Part shown: one piece after another, positions 1 through 8,410 of the stretch
Layout of the letters: each line of letters begins with the position of its first letter
How positions within the stretch are numbered: position 1 is the stretch's first letter
From: Acidisphaera sp.
GTDB taxonomy: Bacteria > Pseudomonadota > Alphaproteobacteria > Acetobacterales > Acetobacteraceae
Direction of reading: 5' to 3'
Length of the DNA: 64,000 bases
Assembly (NCBI GenBank): GCA_019240635.1
Contig: JAFAYA010000005.1
Span: 1 to 64,000 of the forward strand
Position numbers and translations under genes: made by a program
The notes under the pieces: generated by a model
The model's database searches: none
Seen by the model: the letters and a program-made list of their open reading frames with translations, nothing else
What the model was told of the DNA's origin: nothing

Positions 1-351
1 CAGGATCAGCAGGAACAGGGCCGGTACCCCGACGGCCAGCGCCTCCGCGCACCCCCGCCAGGCCGGTCCGCCGCCGGCCGCGAGCGCCGTCAGGCGCATG
101 TGCTGGCCGCGCAGCAGCGCCACGACGGCCCCGAGCATCGCCAGCCAGAGGAACAGGATCGAGGCCAGCTCATCGGTCCAGACCAGCGGGTGGCGGAACA
201 CGAAGCGCGAGAGCACGCCGGCGAACAGGATGCCGATCTCCGCCAAGACCAGCGCCGCACAGGCCGCCTCGACGGCGAGCTGCAATCCGCGTTCGATGCC
301 CGCCGCCGCACGCCCGGACGCACGAGCCGCCGGCCGCACCGTGCTGTCCAT
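1..351 (-). CDS. dctQ: TRAP transporter small permease (DctQ-like), C-terminus outside window
   Basis: Reverse-strand translation from CAT at 349-351: MDSTVRPAARASGRAAAGIERGLQLAVEAACAALVLAEIGILFAGVLSRFVFRHPLVWTDELASILFLWLAMLGAVVALLRGQHMRL..., a typical DctQ pattern; adjacent to dctP. Confidence 0.85.
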   Translation of the reverse strand, partial: MDSTVRPAARASGRAAAGIERGLQLAVEAACAALVLAEIGILFAGVLSRFVFRHPLVWTDELASILFLWLAMLGAVVALLRGQHMRLTALAAGGGPAWRGCAEALAVGVPALFLLIL

Positions 352-369
352 CGGCGCTCAGACGGTCTC

Positions 370-1377
370 TCAGGCGAGCGTGCCGACCACGCTCTCCAGC
401 GTGCCCCAGGCCTGCTCGCCGAATTTGCCCTTCCATTCCGCGTAAAAGCCGGCCTTGCGGAGCTTTTCGCGGAACGGCGCGGGGTCGGGCTGGTTGATCG
501 CCATGCCCTGGCCCTTCAGCGTGTCGGCCAGCGAGCCGTTCATGCCCGCCACGTCCTGCCGCTCCTCCAGCGCCGAGCGGTTGAACTCCTGCTGCACGAC
601 CGCCTGCACATCCGCTGGCAGCCGGTCGAAGGCGCGGCGGTTGGCCAGGAACCAGTAGCCGTCCCACATATGGTTGGTCATCGACAGATATTTCTGCACT
701 TCGTACAGCTTGGCCGTCTCGATGATGGCGAGCGGGTTCTCCTGCCCGTCCACCACGTGCGTCTGCAGCGCCGAATAGACCTCGCTGAAATTGATGGAGG
801 TGGGCCCGGCGCCGAGCGCCTGGAACAGCGAGGTCCAGAGTGCCGCGACCGGCACGCGGATCTTGAAGCCGGAAAAATCGTCGGGCGTGCGGATCGGATG
901 GCTGCTGGACGTGACCTGCCGGTAGCCGTTGTCCCAGACCTTTTCGAAGGCGACGAGGCCGCGCTTGTCGATCTCGCCGCGCACATAGGCGCCGACCGGC
1001 CCGTCCATCGCCTTCCAGACCTGGTCGTAGTCCTTGAAGGCGAAGCCCACGCCGTTGATGGCGGCCGGCGGCACGAGCGTCGAGAGGATCAGGCCGGAGA
1101 GGGTGAAGAACTCCAGCGCGCCGCTGCGCAGCTGGCTCAGCATGTCAGTGTCCGAGCCGAGCTGGTTGTTCGGAAACACCTGGATTTCCAGCTTCCCCCC
1201 GGTCGCCCCCTTGATGCGGTCGGCGGCCTGCTGGGCGCGCATGTTCAGCGGGTGGCTGACCGGCAGGTTGCTCGCATATTTGTAGGAAAACTCGGCGGCG
1301 CGGGCGCGGCGCAGCACGGTAACGGCGGGCAGGGCGGTGCCGGCTGCGAGCAGCGCGCGGCGGGACAGCGGGGCCAT
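370..1377 (-). CDS. dctP: TRAP transporter substrate-binding protein (DctP family)
   Basis: ORF 370..1482(-); start at MAPLSRRALLAAGTALPAVTVLRRARA (signal peptide), then EFSYKYASNLPVSHPLNMRAQQAADRIKGATGGKLEIQVFPNNQLGSDTDML. Confidence 0.93.
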   Translation of the reverse strand: MAPLSRRALLAAGTALPAVTVLRRARAAEFSYKYASNLPVSHPLNMRAQQAADRIKGATGGKLEIQVFPNNQLGSDTDMLSQLRSGALEFFTLSGLILSTLVPPAAINGVGFAFKDYDQVWKAMDGPVGAYVRGEIDKRGLVAFEKVWDNGYRQVTSSSHPIRTPDDFSGFKIRVPVAALWTSLFQALGAGPTSINFSEVYSALQTHVVDGQENPLAIIETAKLYEVQKYLSMTNHMWDGYWFLANRRAFDRLPADVQAVVQQEFNRSALEERQDVAGMNGSLADTLKGQGMAINQPDPAPFREKLRKAGFYAEWKGKFGEQAWGTLESVVGTLA

Positions 1378-1677
1378 GGCGGTTCCTCCTGGTCCGGAGC
1401 GTCGACCGCTGGCGCGGCGAGCTGGATTCACCCGGCAGGATGTGTCGCATCGGCGGCACGGATGCAAGCGGCGGCGGGCCAAGGCCAGTCCGCAGTCTGC
1501 TGCCGTTTGCGTCGTGTGTTACGGGTTACAGAAAGTTACACATTCGACTCGAATCGACACCGGAACAGGCGTATTATCGGTTCCCGACGCGGACCATCGG
1601 GCCTTGTTGCCGGACCGCGGTGCCCGCTGCGGCCGAGCCGAAGCAGGCCGACGCCGGACAACCCGAGGAGCACGATC

Positions 1678-3288
1678 GTGACAATCATCCGAAGCACCTG
1701 GACGCGAGCGACCGCGCCGGCCCTGACCGGCCTGCTGGATGCAGGAGACTGGTCGGGTTCGGCGACGATGGCGATCCCCAGCGGGACGCTGATGGCGCAG
1801 AACGATGCAAACAACCTGTATATCGGCCTCGATCTGACGGCCGAGACCGGCACCGCCAACCCGAACGACTATTTCGGGTTCGTCGTCGACATCAACGACA
1901 ACGGCGTCATCGACGCGAACCGGGACAAGCTGTTCGCCGACTGGCCGGGCACGCCGAACCGCCTTGGCATGTGGCTGATGGCGGGTCCGAATACCACCTA
2001 TCCGGCGTCGAACACCCAGGTCATTCCGTCGCAGCTGCGCCAGGGTTTCGGCCCGTCGATGAACGCGGCGGCCAATCACCGTCAGTGGCAGATCGCCTTC
2101 GCGCTGTCCGATCTCGGCCTCACGACCATCGATCCCACGGCGCCTGCGCCGGTCGTGAACTTCGGATTGCAGGTCGCGGCGCCGCCCGGGGGCCCCGTCC
2201 AGACGCCCCCCAACGCCCTGGCGAACTTCAGCGACCTGAACGAGATCATTCTTGCGACGGTGCCGAACGCCAACACCACCAATCTCGGGCCGGTGGTCGG
2301 CAGCGTCGGGCTGGTCGGCACCGGCATGATCGCCGCGGACGGCTACTGCACGATCCCGACGTCCCCGCCCTATTACTTCTATCCGCAGGAGGCGGCGTTC
2401 AGCGGCACGCTGAACCTGATCGGCAACGAGACGACGCTGATCGGCCTGTGGGGCGCGGGGGCGCGTAAATACACGGTGGCGCACCGCTACGGCGCCACGC
2501 TTGCCGCGGCGAACGCCGCCGCCTGGACGCCGATCCTGCAGAGCTGGGCAAATTACCAGATCGTCGGCACGACCGATGTCTGGCAGTCCTTCGGTCCCGA
2601 CGCGAGCGGCTTCTACCCGATGGTGGACCCGTCGCTTGCCTACACGATCCAGAACCTGATCTTTGAATGGACGACGTCCGCCGAGCCTGACGGGGTGCAC
2701 CAGTTCGAGTTCCAGTGTTTTACCGCGACGGGCGCGCCGGTGCCGACGCCCTCGCAGGTGCTGACCCTAAAACTCGACAACCAGCCGGCGACGGTCGATC
2801 TGATCAACGTGCTGCACGCAGGCGCGCCGGTATCACCGTGCGCGATCGTCAATCTGGCCTCGGCGACGGATGGCGTGCAGCTCGTCTATGAGGCGTTCGA
2901 TCCGGAGGGCGACCTTTGGAGCTTTGCGCTGACGGCCGAGTATGGCCACGGCCTGTCGGCGAGCATCTATTCGGACAGCTACACGGCGCATGAGAGTCCC
3001 GGCCACATCTGGCAGGGTGTCGCGAGCGACACGCGGCCGGTTCCCCCCGCGGTCTGGTTACCGCCGACCACGTGTGCCTATCTGTTCCAGATTTCCGCCT
3101 GGACCCGCACCACCGACGGCTACTCGTTCCCGGTGCTGGAAAGCACCGACTTCCAGACGGTGACGCTGATCAAGCCGGGCTTCACGTTGCGCCCACTCCC
3201 GGTGACGGGGCCGGAGCACGTCGCACCCGGCGGGTTCGAGACACCGACCGCGGCCCGCCAGCCGGTGAAGGCGTTGCCCGTTAAATAA
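1678..3288 (+). CDS. Uncharacterised protein, CBM9/DOMON-like N-terminal region with EF-hand-like DINDNGVIDANRD motif
   Basis: GTG start at 1678 in frame of ORF 100..3288: (M)TIIRSTWTRATAPALTGLLDAGDWSGSATMAIPSGTLMAQNDANNLYIGLDLT...DYFGFVVDINDNGVIDANRDKLF. The upstream part of the ORF is antisense to dctP and rejected. Confidence 0.7.
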   Translation: MTIIRSTWTRATAPALTGLLDAGDWSGSATMAIPSGTLMAQNDANNLYIGLDLTAETGTANPNDYFGFVVDINDNGVIDANRDKLFADWPGTPNRLGMWLMAGPNTTYPASNTQVIPSQLRQGFGPSMNAAANHRQWQIAFALSDLGLTTIDPTAPAPVVNFGLQVAAPPGGPVQTPPNALANFSDLNEIILATVPNANTTNLGPVVGSVGLVGTGMIAADGYCTIPTSPPYYFYPQEAAFSGTLNLIGNETTLIGLWGAGARKYTVAHRYGATLAAANAAAWTPILQSWANYQIVGTTDVWQSFGPDASGFYPMVDPSLAYTIQNLIFEWTTSAEPDGVHQFEFQCFTATGAPVPTPSQVLTLKLDNQPATVDLINVLHAGAPVSPCAIVNLASATDGVQLVYEAFDPEGDLWSFALTAEYGHGLSASIYSDSYTAHESPGHIWQGVASDTRPVPPAVWLPPTTCAYLFQISAWTRTTDGYSFPVLESTDFQTVTLIKPGFTLRPLPVTGPEHVAPGGFETPTAARQPVKALPVK

Positions 3289-3345
3289 TAATCTGGTTCT
3301 CCGTGCGTGTTGCACCCGCGCGAAAGCGCGGGTCCAATCCGGGCC

Positions 3346-3960
3346 ATGACGGCCGAACCGGGCCCAGTTGCGGTGTTGCTCGCCGGCGGCCTGGCCCGAC
3401 GGATCGGCGGTGGGGACAAGCCACTGCGCGTCCTGGCCGGGCGGACGTTGCTGGATCATGCGGTCGGGCGGATGCGGCCGCAGGTGCGGGCGATCGTCGT
3501 CAACGCGAATGGCGATCCGGAGCGGTTTGCGGCGTGGAGATTGCCGGTTGTCGCCGACCCGGTGCCGGAAAATCCGGGGCCGCTGGCGGGTGTGCTCGCG
3601 GGCATGATGTGGGTTCGGGAAAACGCGCCGGATTGCGCCGATGTGGTGTCGGTGCCGACGGACACGCCGTTCCTGCCGGGCGACCTGGTGGCGCGGCTCG
3701 AGGCAGCGCGGCGGCAGGGAAGCGTGCCGATCGCCTGCGCGGGCTCGGGGGGGCGGCGGCATCCGGTGGTGGCGCTGTGGCCGGTGCGGCTGGCCGATGA
3801 TCTGGCGGCGTCGCTCGCGGCGGGTCTGCGGAAAATCGAGGATTTTTCGGCGCGGCACGGCGTTGCCGTCGCGAATTTTTCCGATCAGCCGGACCCGTTC
3901 TTCAACGTCAATCGCCCGGAAGACCTGGCGCAAGCAGCGCGACTGCTGGCGGGGTGCTGA
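3346..3960 (+). CDS. mobA: Molybdenum cofactor guanylyltransferase
   Basis: MTAEPGPVAVLLAGGLARRIGGGDKPLRVLAGRTLLDHAVGRM...VSVPTDTPFLPGDL; nucleotidyltransferase GGxxxRxGGxDK motif; next to fdhD/moeA. Confidence 0.93.
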   Translation: MTAEPGPVAVLLAGGLARRIGGGDKPLRVLAGRTLLDHAVGRMRPQVRAIVVNANGDPERFAAWRLPVVADPVPENPGPLAGVLAGMMWVRENAPDCADVVSVPTDTPFLPGDLVARLEAARRQGSVPIACAGSGGRRHPVVALWPVRLADDLAASLAAGLRKIEDFSARHGVAVANFSDQPDPFFNVNRPEDLAQAARLLAGC

Positions 3961-3968
3961 GCAAGAAA

Positions 3969-4838
3969 TCAATCGTCGTCGCGCGCGGACTTGCGGGCGA
4001 TGTCCGGCACGTCCGCGGCATCGGCGTCGCTGTCGAAACGCAGGCGCTCGGGGGCGGACAGCACGATGAAGCGGCGGCCCTTGGCGCGGCCGATCAGCGT
4101 CAGCCCGGCCTGACGCGCCAGCTCCACACCCCAGGCGGTGAAGCCGGAGCGGCTGACCAGGATCGGTATGCGCATCTGCACGCATTTGATCACCATCTCC
4201 GAGGTCAGCCGGCCGGTCGTGTAGAACAATTTCTGGTCGGGCAACACGCCGTTGAGGTGCATCCAGCCGGCGATCTTGTCGATCGCGTTGTGCCGGCCGA
4301 CATCCTCCATGTACACCAATGGGCGGTCCTGTTCGCACAGCACGCAGCCGTGGATCGCACCGGCGGTCAGATACAGGCTCGGCCGCGTGTTGATTTTTTT
4401 CGCGAGCGCGTAGAGCCACGACGCCCGGATCTCAGCCTCGGGGTCCAGCACCACGTCCGAAAACCGCTCGAGCATGTCGCCGAACGCGGTGCCCTGGGCG
4501 CAGCCGGAGGTCAGCGTCTTCTTCTTCAGCTTGGTCTCGAAGTCCGTCTGCCGTTCGGTGCGCACCACCACCACGTCGATCTCCGGATCGACGTCGATGC
4601 GGGTGATCGCGTCCTCGGCGCGCAGCATGTTCTGGTTCAGCAGGTAGCCGACCGCGAGGCAGTCCGGCCGGTCGCCGATCGTCATCATCGTGACGATCTC
4701 TTGCCCATTGAGGAACAGGGTCAGCGGGCGCTCGACGGGGACGCGGGTGCGGATCGGCGCCCCGGTGTGGTCGATGCCCTCCACGTCGCGGGTCAGCGCG
4801 GGGTCGTCGGGGTCGGGGGCGATCAGAAATTCAGCCAT
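3969..4838 (-). CDS. fdhD: Formate dehydrogenase accessory sulfurtransferase FdhD
   Basis: ...LTSGCAQGTAFGDM... and CVLCEQDRPLVYMEDVGRHNAIDKIAGW; FdhD family hallmarks. Confidence 0.93.
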   Translation of the reverse strand: MAEFLIAPDPDDPALTRDVEGIDHTGAPIRTRVPVERPLTLFLNGQEIVTMMTIGDRPDCLAVGYLLNQNMLRAEDAITRIDVDPEIDVVVVRTERQTDFETKLKKKTLTSGCAQGTAFGDMLERFSDVVLDPEAEIRASWLYALAKKINTRPSLYLTAGAIHGCVLCEQDRPLVYMEDVGRHNAIDKIAGWMHLNGVLPDQKLFYTTGRLTSEMVIKCVQMRIPILVSRSGFTAWGVELARQAGLTLIGRAKGRRFIVLSAPERLRFDSDADAADVPDIARKSARDDD

Positions 4839-6084
4839 AGAGCAGGCGCAGCGGGATGCAGGCGAGCGGATCGCCGGGGGCGATCGACGTGACGCCCTCC
4901 GGCAGTTCGGCGAGCGCGTCGCTTCCGGTCAGCGAGGTGATGATGCCCGCACCCTCCTTTGGAAAATTCTTCGCCCGCAATGTGCCGTCGGCGTCATCCA
5001 GCAGCACGCGCAGAAATTCGCGGCGGTCGCGCTTCTTGCGCCAGGCGAAAGCGCTGGGGACGGGAAAACGCGGCAGCGCCACCGGGCGCGCGCCGGCCAG
5101 CGCGTCGAGCACCGGGCGGGCGATCGTGACAAAAGTCACCAGCGCGGCGACGGGATTGCCGGGCAGGCCGAGCAGCGGCGTATCGCCAACGCTGCCGAGG
5201 GCGACCGGGCGGCCCGGCTTGATGCCGACGCGCCAGAAGGCGAGCGTGCCGACCGCCTCGATGGCTGCCCGCACGTGGTCCTCCTCTCCCGAGGAAACGC
5301 CGCCGCTGGTCAGCACGAGATCATGCGCCGGTGCGGCTTTCGCGAGTGCCGCGCGCACCACGGCCGCGTCGTCGGCCAGGATCTTTCCGTCGGTCACGTC
5401 GACATCCAGGCGGGCGAGCAGTGCTGCGAGCATCGCCCGGTTGGCGTCGTAGATGCGGCCGGGATGCAGGGTTTCGCCGGGCTCCTGCACCTCGTCGCCG
5501 GTTGAGAACAGCGCAACGCGCAGCCGGCGGCGCACGGCGATCTCTTGATGGCCGAGGGCGGCGAGGAGCGCGAGGTCGGCGGCGGTCAGGCGCCGGCCGT
5601 GCGGCAGGGCGCGCTCCCCGGCGGCGATGTCTTCGCCGGCCAGGCGGCGGTTGGCGCCGCGGCGAAGGCCGGGGGGCACCGTGACCTCGGTCTCGGTCGC
5701 GACGCAGTCCTCCTGCATCATCACCGTGTCGGCGCCGGGCGGCATGACCGCGCCGGTGAAGACGCGGGCGGCCGTGCCGCGCGGGACCGGCTCCGCGAGC
5801 GGGTGGCCGGCGGCGGCGCGGCCGGCGAGCTTCAGGACCGTCGGGCGGTCCGGCGCGAGGTCGTCGTGGTGGAGTGCGTAGCCGTCGACGGCGGAGTTGG
5901 CTTGCGGCGGAATGCAGAGCCCGGCGGTGATCTCGCCGGCCAGCACGCGTCCGAGGGCTGCCGCGAGGGGCACCCGCTCGGGCGCGGCGCGGCAAGAAAA
6001 GCACTCGGCGATGCGCGCCTGCGCTTCGGCCAACGGCAGCAGGCGACCGGCGAAGGCGAAGCAGTCGTCGCTGAGCTGCGCCAA
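4831..6084 (-). CDS. moeA: Molybdopterin molybdenumtransferase MoeA
   Basis: AVDGYALHHDD, RVFTGAVMPPGADTVMMQED, GDEVQEPGETLHPGRIYDANRAML, TSGGVSSGEEDHV, GLPGNPVAALVTF motifs; overlaps fdhD start. Confidence 0.95.
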   Translation of the reverse strand: MAQLSDDCFAFAGRLLPLAEAQARIAECFSCRAAPERVPLAAALGRVLAGEITAGLCIPPQANSAVDGYALHHDDLAPDRPTVLKLAGRAAAGHPLAEPVPRGTAARVFTGAVMPPGADTVMMQEDCVATETEVTVPPGLRRGANRRLAGEDIAAGERALPHGRRLTAADLALLAALGHQEIAVRRRLRVALFSTGDEVQEPGETLHPGRIYDANRAMLAALLARLDVDVTDGKILADDAAVVRAALAKAAPAHDLVLTSGGVSSGEEDHVRAAIEAVGTLAFWRVGIKPGRPVALGSVGDTPLLGLPGNPVAALVTFVTIARPVLDALAGARPVALPRFPVPSAFAWRKKRDRREFLRVLLDDADGTLRAKNFPKEGAGIITSLTGSDALAELPEGVTSIAPGDPLACIPLRLLYG

Positions 6085-6093
6085 TCCCCGGAC

Positions 6094-6414
6094 CTACGTA
6101 TGCTGCTTGAAGTCGGCGACCAGTTCGGCCAGCACGCCACGCGCCTTTGCAACGCGGTCCCAGCGCACGCTGGGCAGCGGGTATTCGCTGCCGACGACGA
6201 CGCTGATGACGCCGTTCAGGCGGTCCAGGCAGTGTTGCAGCGCGTCGGTGTCGCCGGCTCGCCGACGGCGGATCAGCGCGTCGCGCAGCACGCAGAGCGA
6301 TTCCACGGCGACGGCAAAATCGTGCATGCCCTTTTCCGGCTGATGGGCCAAGGCGTCGTCGAGCTTTTGCAGCGCGACGTCGCCGGGGTGGAGGTCGATT
6401 CCGGTTTCGCTCAT
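6094..6414 (-). CDS. Hypothetical protein in formate dehydrogenase operon (~106 aa)
   Basis: ORF MSETGIDLHPGDVALQKLDDALAHQPEKGMHDFAVAVESLCVLRD...; tightly packed between moeA and the NrfD gene, overlapping the latter by 4 nt. Confidence 0.75.
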   Translation of the reverse strand: MSETGIDLHPGDVALQKLDDALAHQPEKGMHDFAVAVESLCVLRDALIRRRRAGDTDALQHCLDRLNGVISVVVGSEYPLPSVRWDRVAKARGVLAELVADFKQHT

Positions 6415-7463
6415 GGGCTGCGTCCGGGCTGGGTCATGGCGAGATAGGATTCCGGCCGGCGGGCGGATTCATTGCCGGCGTACATGATGGTCAGGCGCAG
6501 GATGGCGCTGCCGGCGATGGCGGCGAGGGCGCCGGCCCAGGCGAGCCGTTCCGAGCGGCGGCCGGACAGCCGATTGAGGACGTAAAGCCCCAGCGGTGCG
6601 GCGGTGCCGAGCAGTTCCGCGCCGCCGCCGTACGCGGCGCGATAGCGCGGCATGTGCAGCGCGTCGTCCACGCCCTTTTCGCGAAATGTCGTGTTGGCGT
6701 TGCGCGCAATCAGCGCTTCGGTGAGGGTGGCGAGCGCGAAAAAATCTTCGAGCCGCTCGGCCGCCGCGTATCGGCGGCGGCGACGCGCGCCGAGCGAGAG
6801 CGCTGCCGAGGCGGCGGCCATGGCGGCGGCGCCGAAGCGGGCGGCGAGCAGGCGCGGCGCGGCGGCCCAGAGCGGCGTGCTCGTCGCGGCCAGCAGAGCG
6901 GCGGTGTAGACGCTCATGCCGGCGCCGGCGATGGCCGCGGGGATTTGCATCAGGCGTGCGGCCTTGCGGAAAAACCGCGTGCGAGGTCGCCAGCCGGCGT
7001 CGTCGGCCGCGTGCGCCGCGGCGGTGACTGTGGCGAAGCCGCCGAACGCCGTCAGGATCCAGCTGCCGATCGACATCGGCGAGGTCGCGCGAAAGATGCG
7101 CAGCATGTTGAACCAGCGGCTCGGCGTGTGCAGGCCGGCGATGAGCAGCGGTGGGCCGGCGATGGTGCCGGCCAGCGCGAGGTAGCGGCCCTGGCGGACC
7201 GTGTCCGCGTATTCGGGATCGCCGTCGAGATCGGCGAGGGTGGCGATGATTTCCGCCGCACCGGCCAGGCCGCCGACAAAAATGTAGGTGGCGATCTTCC
7301 AGTCGAAGGGGCTCGGCTTGACGGTGTTGCGGCCATAGTATGTGGGGCCGTCGTAGACGCGGCGGAACTGCGCGCTATCGCCGGTGCGGCCGTACGGGCT
7401 GCGCGGCTTTTCGCTGCGGTCGAGCGGGCCGGAAACGGCATCGATCTTGCCGGGATAGCTCAT
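6411..7463 (-). CDS. nrfD: NrfD/PsrC-type polysulfide reductase membrane subunit of formate dehydrogenase
   Basis: MSYPGKIDAVSGPLDRSEKPRSPYGRTGDSAQFRRVYDGPTYYGRNTVKPSPFDWKIATYIFVGGLAGAAEIIATLADL..., multiple TM helices. Confidence 0.9.
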   Translation of the reverse strand: MSYPGKIDAVSGPLDRSEKPRSPYGRTGDSAQFRRVYDGPTYYGRNTVKPSPFDWKIATYIFVGGLAGAAEIIATLADLDGDPEYADTVRQGRYLALAGTIAGPPLLIAGLHTPSRWFNMLRIFRATSPMSIGSWILTAFGGFATVTAAAHAADDAGWRPRTRFFRKAARLMQIPAAIAGAGMSVYTAALLAATSTPLWAAAPRLLAARFGAAAMAAASAALSLGARRRRRYAAAERLEDFFALATLTEALIARNANTTFREKGVDDALHMPRYRAAYGGGAELLGTAAPLGLYVLNRLSGRRSERLAWAGALAAIAGSAILRLTIMYAGNESARRPESYLAMTQPGRSP

Positions 7464-7510
7464 GTCAGCGAACGGTCATGTTGGCGCTCACGGCAGTTCG
7501 TCGGGCAGCC

Positions 7511-8410
7511 TCACGCCCGCCCTCGCAGCAGAACCATCGCCGCCGCCGCGAGCCCTGCAACCGTCGCGAGCCCGGAGAGCAGGCTCGGCGCCGTGCGCCT
7601 GGAGGCGCGCGTCGGTGCCGGCGGCAGGTTGTACACCTCCGGGCGCTGCGTCAGCAGGAAAAACGCATTGAGGTGCCCGAGATCGCCCGTCGCACCCGGC
7701 GTTCCCGGCGCGCCGTAGAGATAGGCCGAACTCACGCCGCGCGCGTGCAGTTCCTCGACCCGGCGGTGAGCGCTTTCCTGCAGGTCGCCGATTTCGCCGA
7801 ACTGGATGGAGTCCGTAGGGCACGCCTTCGCGCAGGCCGGCTCCAGCCCGCCCTTCAGCCGGTCGTAGCAAAGCGTGCATTTATGCGCCTTGCCGTCCAC
7901 CGCCGAGAGATCGACCACGCCGAACGGACAGGCCGGCACGCAGTAGCCGCAGCCGTTGCAGATGTCCTGCTGCACGACGACGGTGTCAAACTCCGTGCGG
8001 AATAGCGCGCCGGTGGGGCAGGCCTCCAGGCACGGCGCGTTGTGGCAGTGCTTGCACACGTCGCTCATCATCAGCCAGTTGGACTGATAGGGCGCCATCT
8101 CCGTCGCCCGCGCGTCGCCGCTGCCGATCATCTCGATGAACGACACGTGCCGCCATGTACTGGCGGAGAGCGCGCCGGTGTTGTCGTAGCTGTCGCCGGT
8201 CAGCGCCATGTTGTCGGCTGGCAGCGCGTTCCACTGCTTGCAGGCGCTCTCGCATGCCTTGCAGCCGATGCAGCGCGTGGTGTCGGTGAAGAAGCCGTAG
8301 GACCGACCGGGAACGATGCGCGTGCCGGCGGTGATCTCGGACTCGTCGGGGATCGGGCCCAAAAACTCGGATTGCGGGAAGTCGCGCGCTCGGGGATGGA
8401 TCGCCATCAC
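7511..8410 (-). CDS. Formate dehydrogenase iron-sulfur (beta) subunit with C-terminal TM helix
   Basis: Four 4Fe-4S motifs: CIGCKACESACK, CKHCHNAPCLEACP, CNGCGYCVPACP, CTLCYDRLKGGLEPACAKACP; C-terminal hydrophobic helix SLLSGLATVAGLAAAAMVLL. Confidence 0.94.
   Translation of the reverse strand: MMAIHPRARDFPQSEFLGPIPDESEITAGTRIVPGRSYGFFTDTTRCIGCKACESACKQWNALPADNMALTGDSYDNTGALSASTWRHVSFIEMIGSGDARATEMAPYQSNWLMMSDVCKHCHNAPCLEACPTGALFRTEFDTVVVQQDICNGCGYCVPACPFGVVDLSAVDGKAHKCTLCYDRLKGGLEPACAKACPTDSIQFGEIGDLQESAHRRVEELHARGVSSAYLYGAPGTPGATGDLGHLNAFFLLTQRPEVYNLPPAPTRASRRTAPSLLSGLATVAGLAAAAMVLLRGRA

Noticed and set aside
100-1677. N-terminal extension of ORF 100..3288 on the plus strand
   Set aside because: Overlaps dctP/dctQ antisense and is His/Arg/Gln-rich; the real gene begins at GTG 1678.
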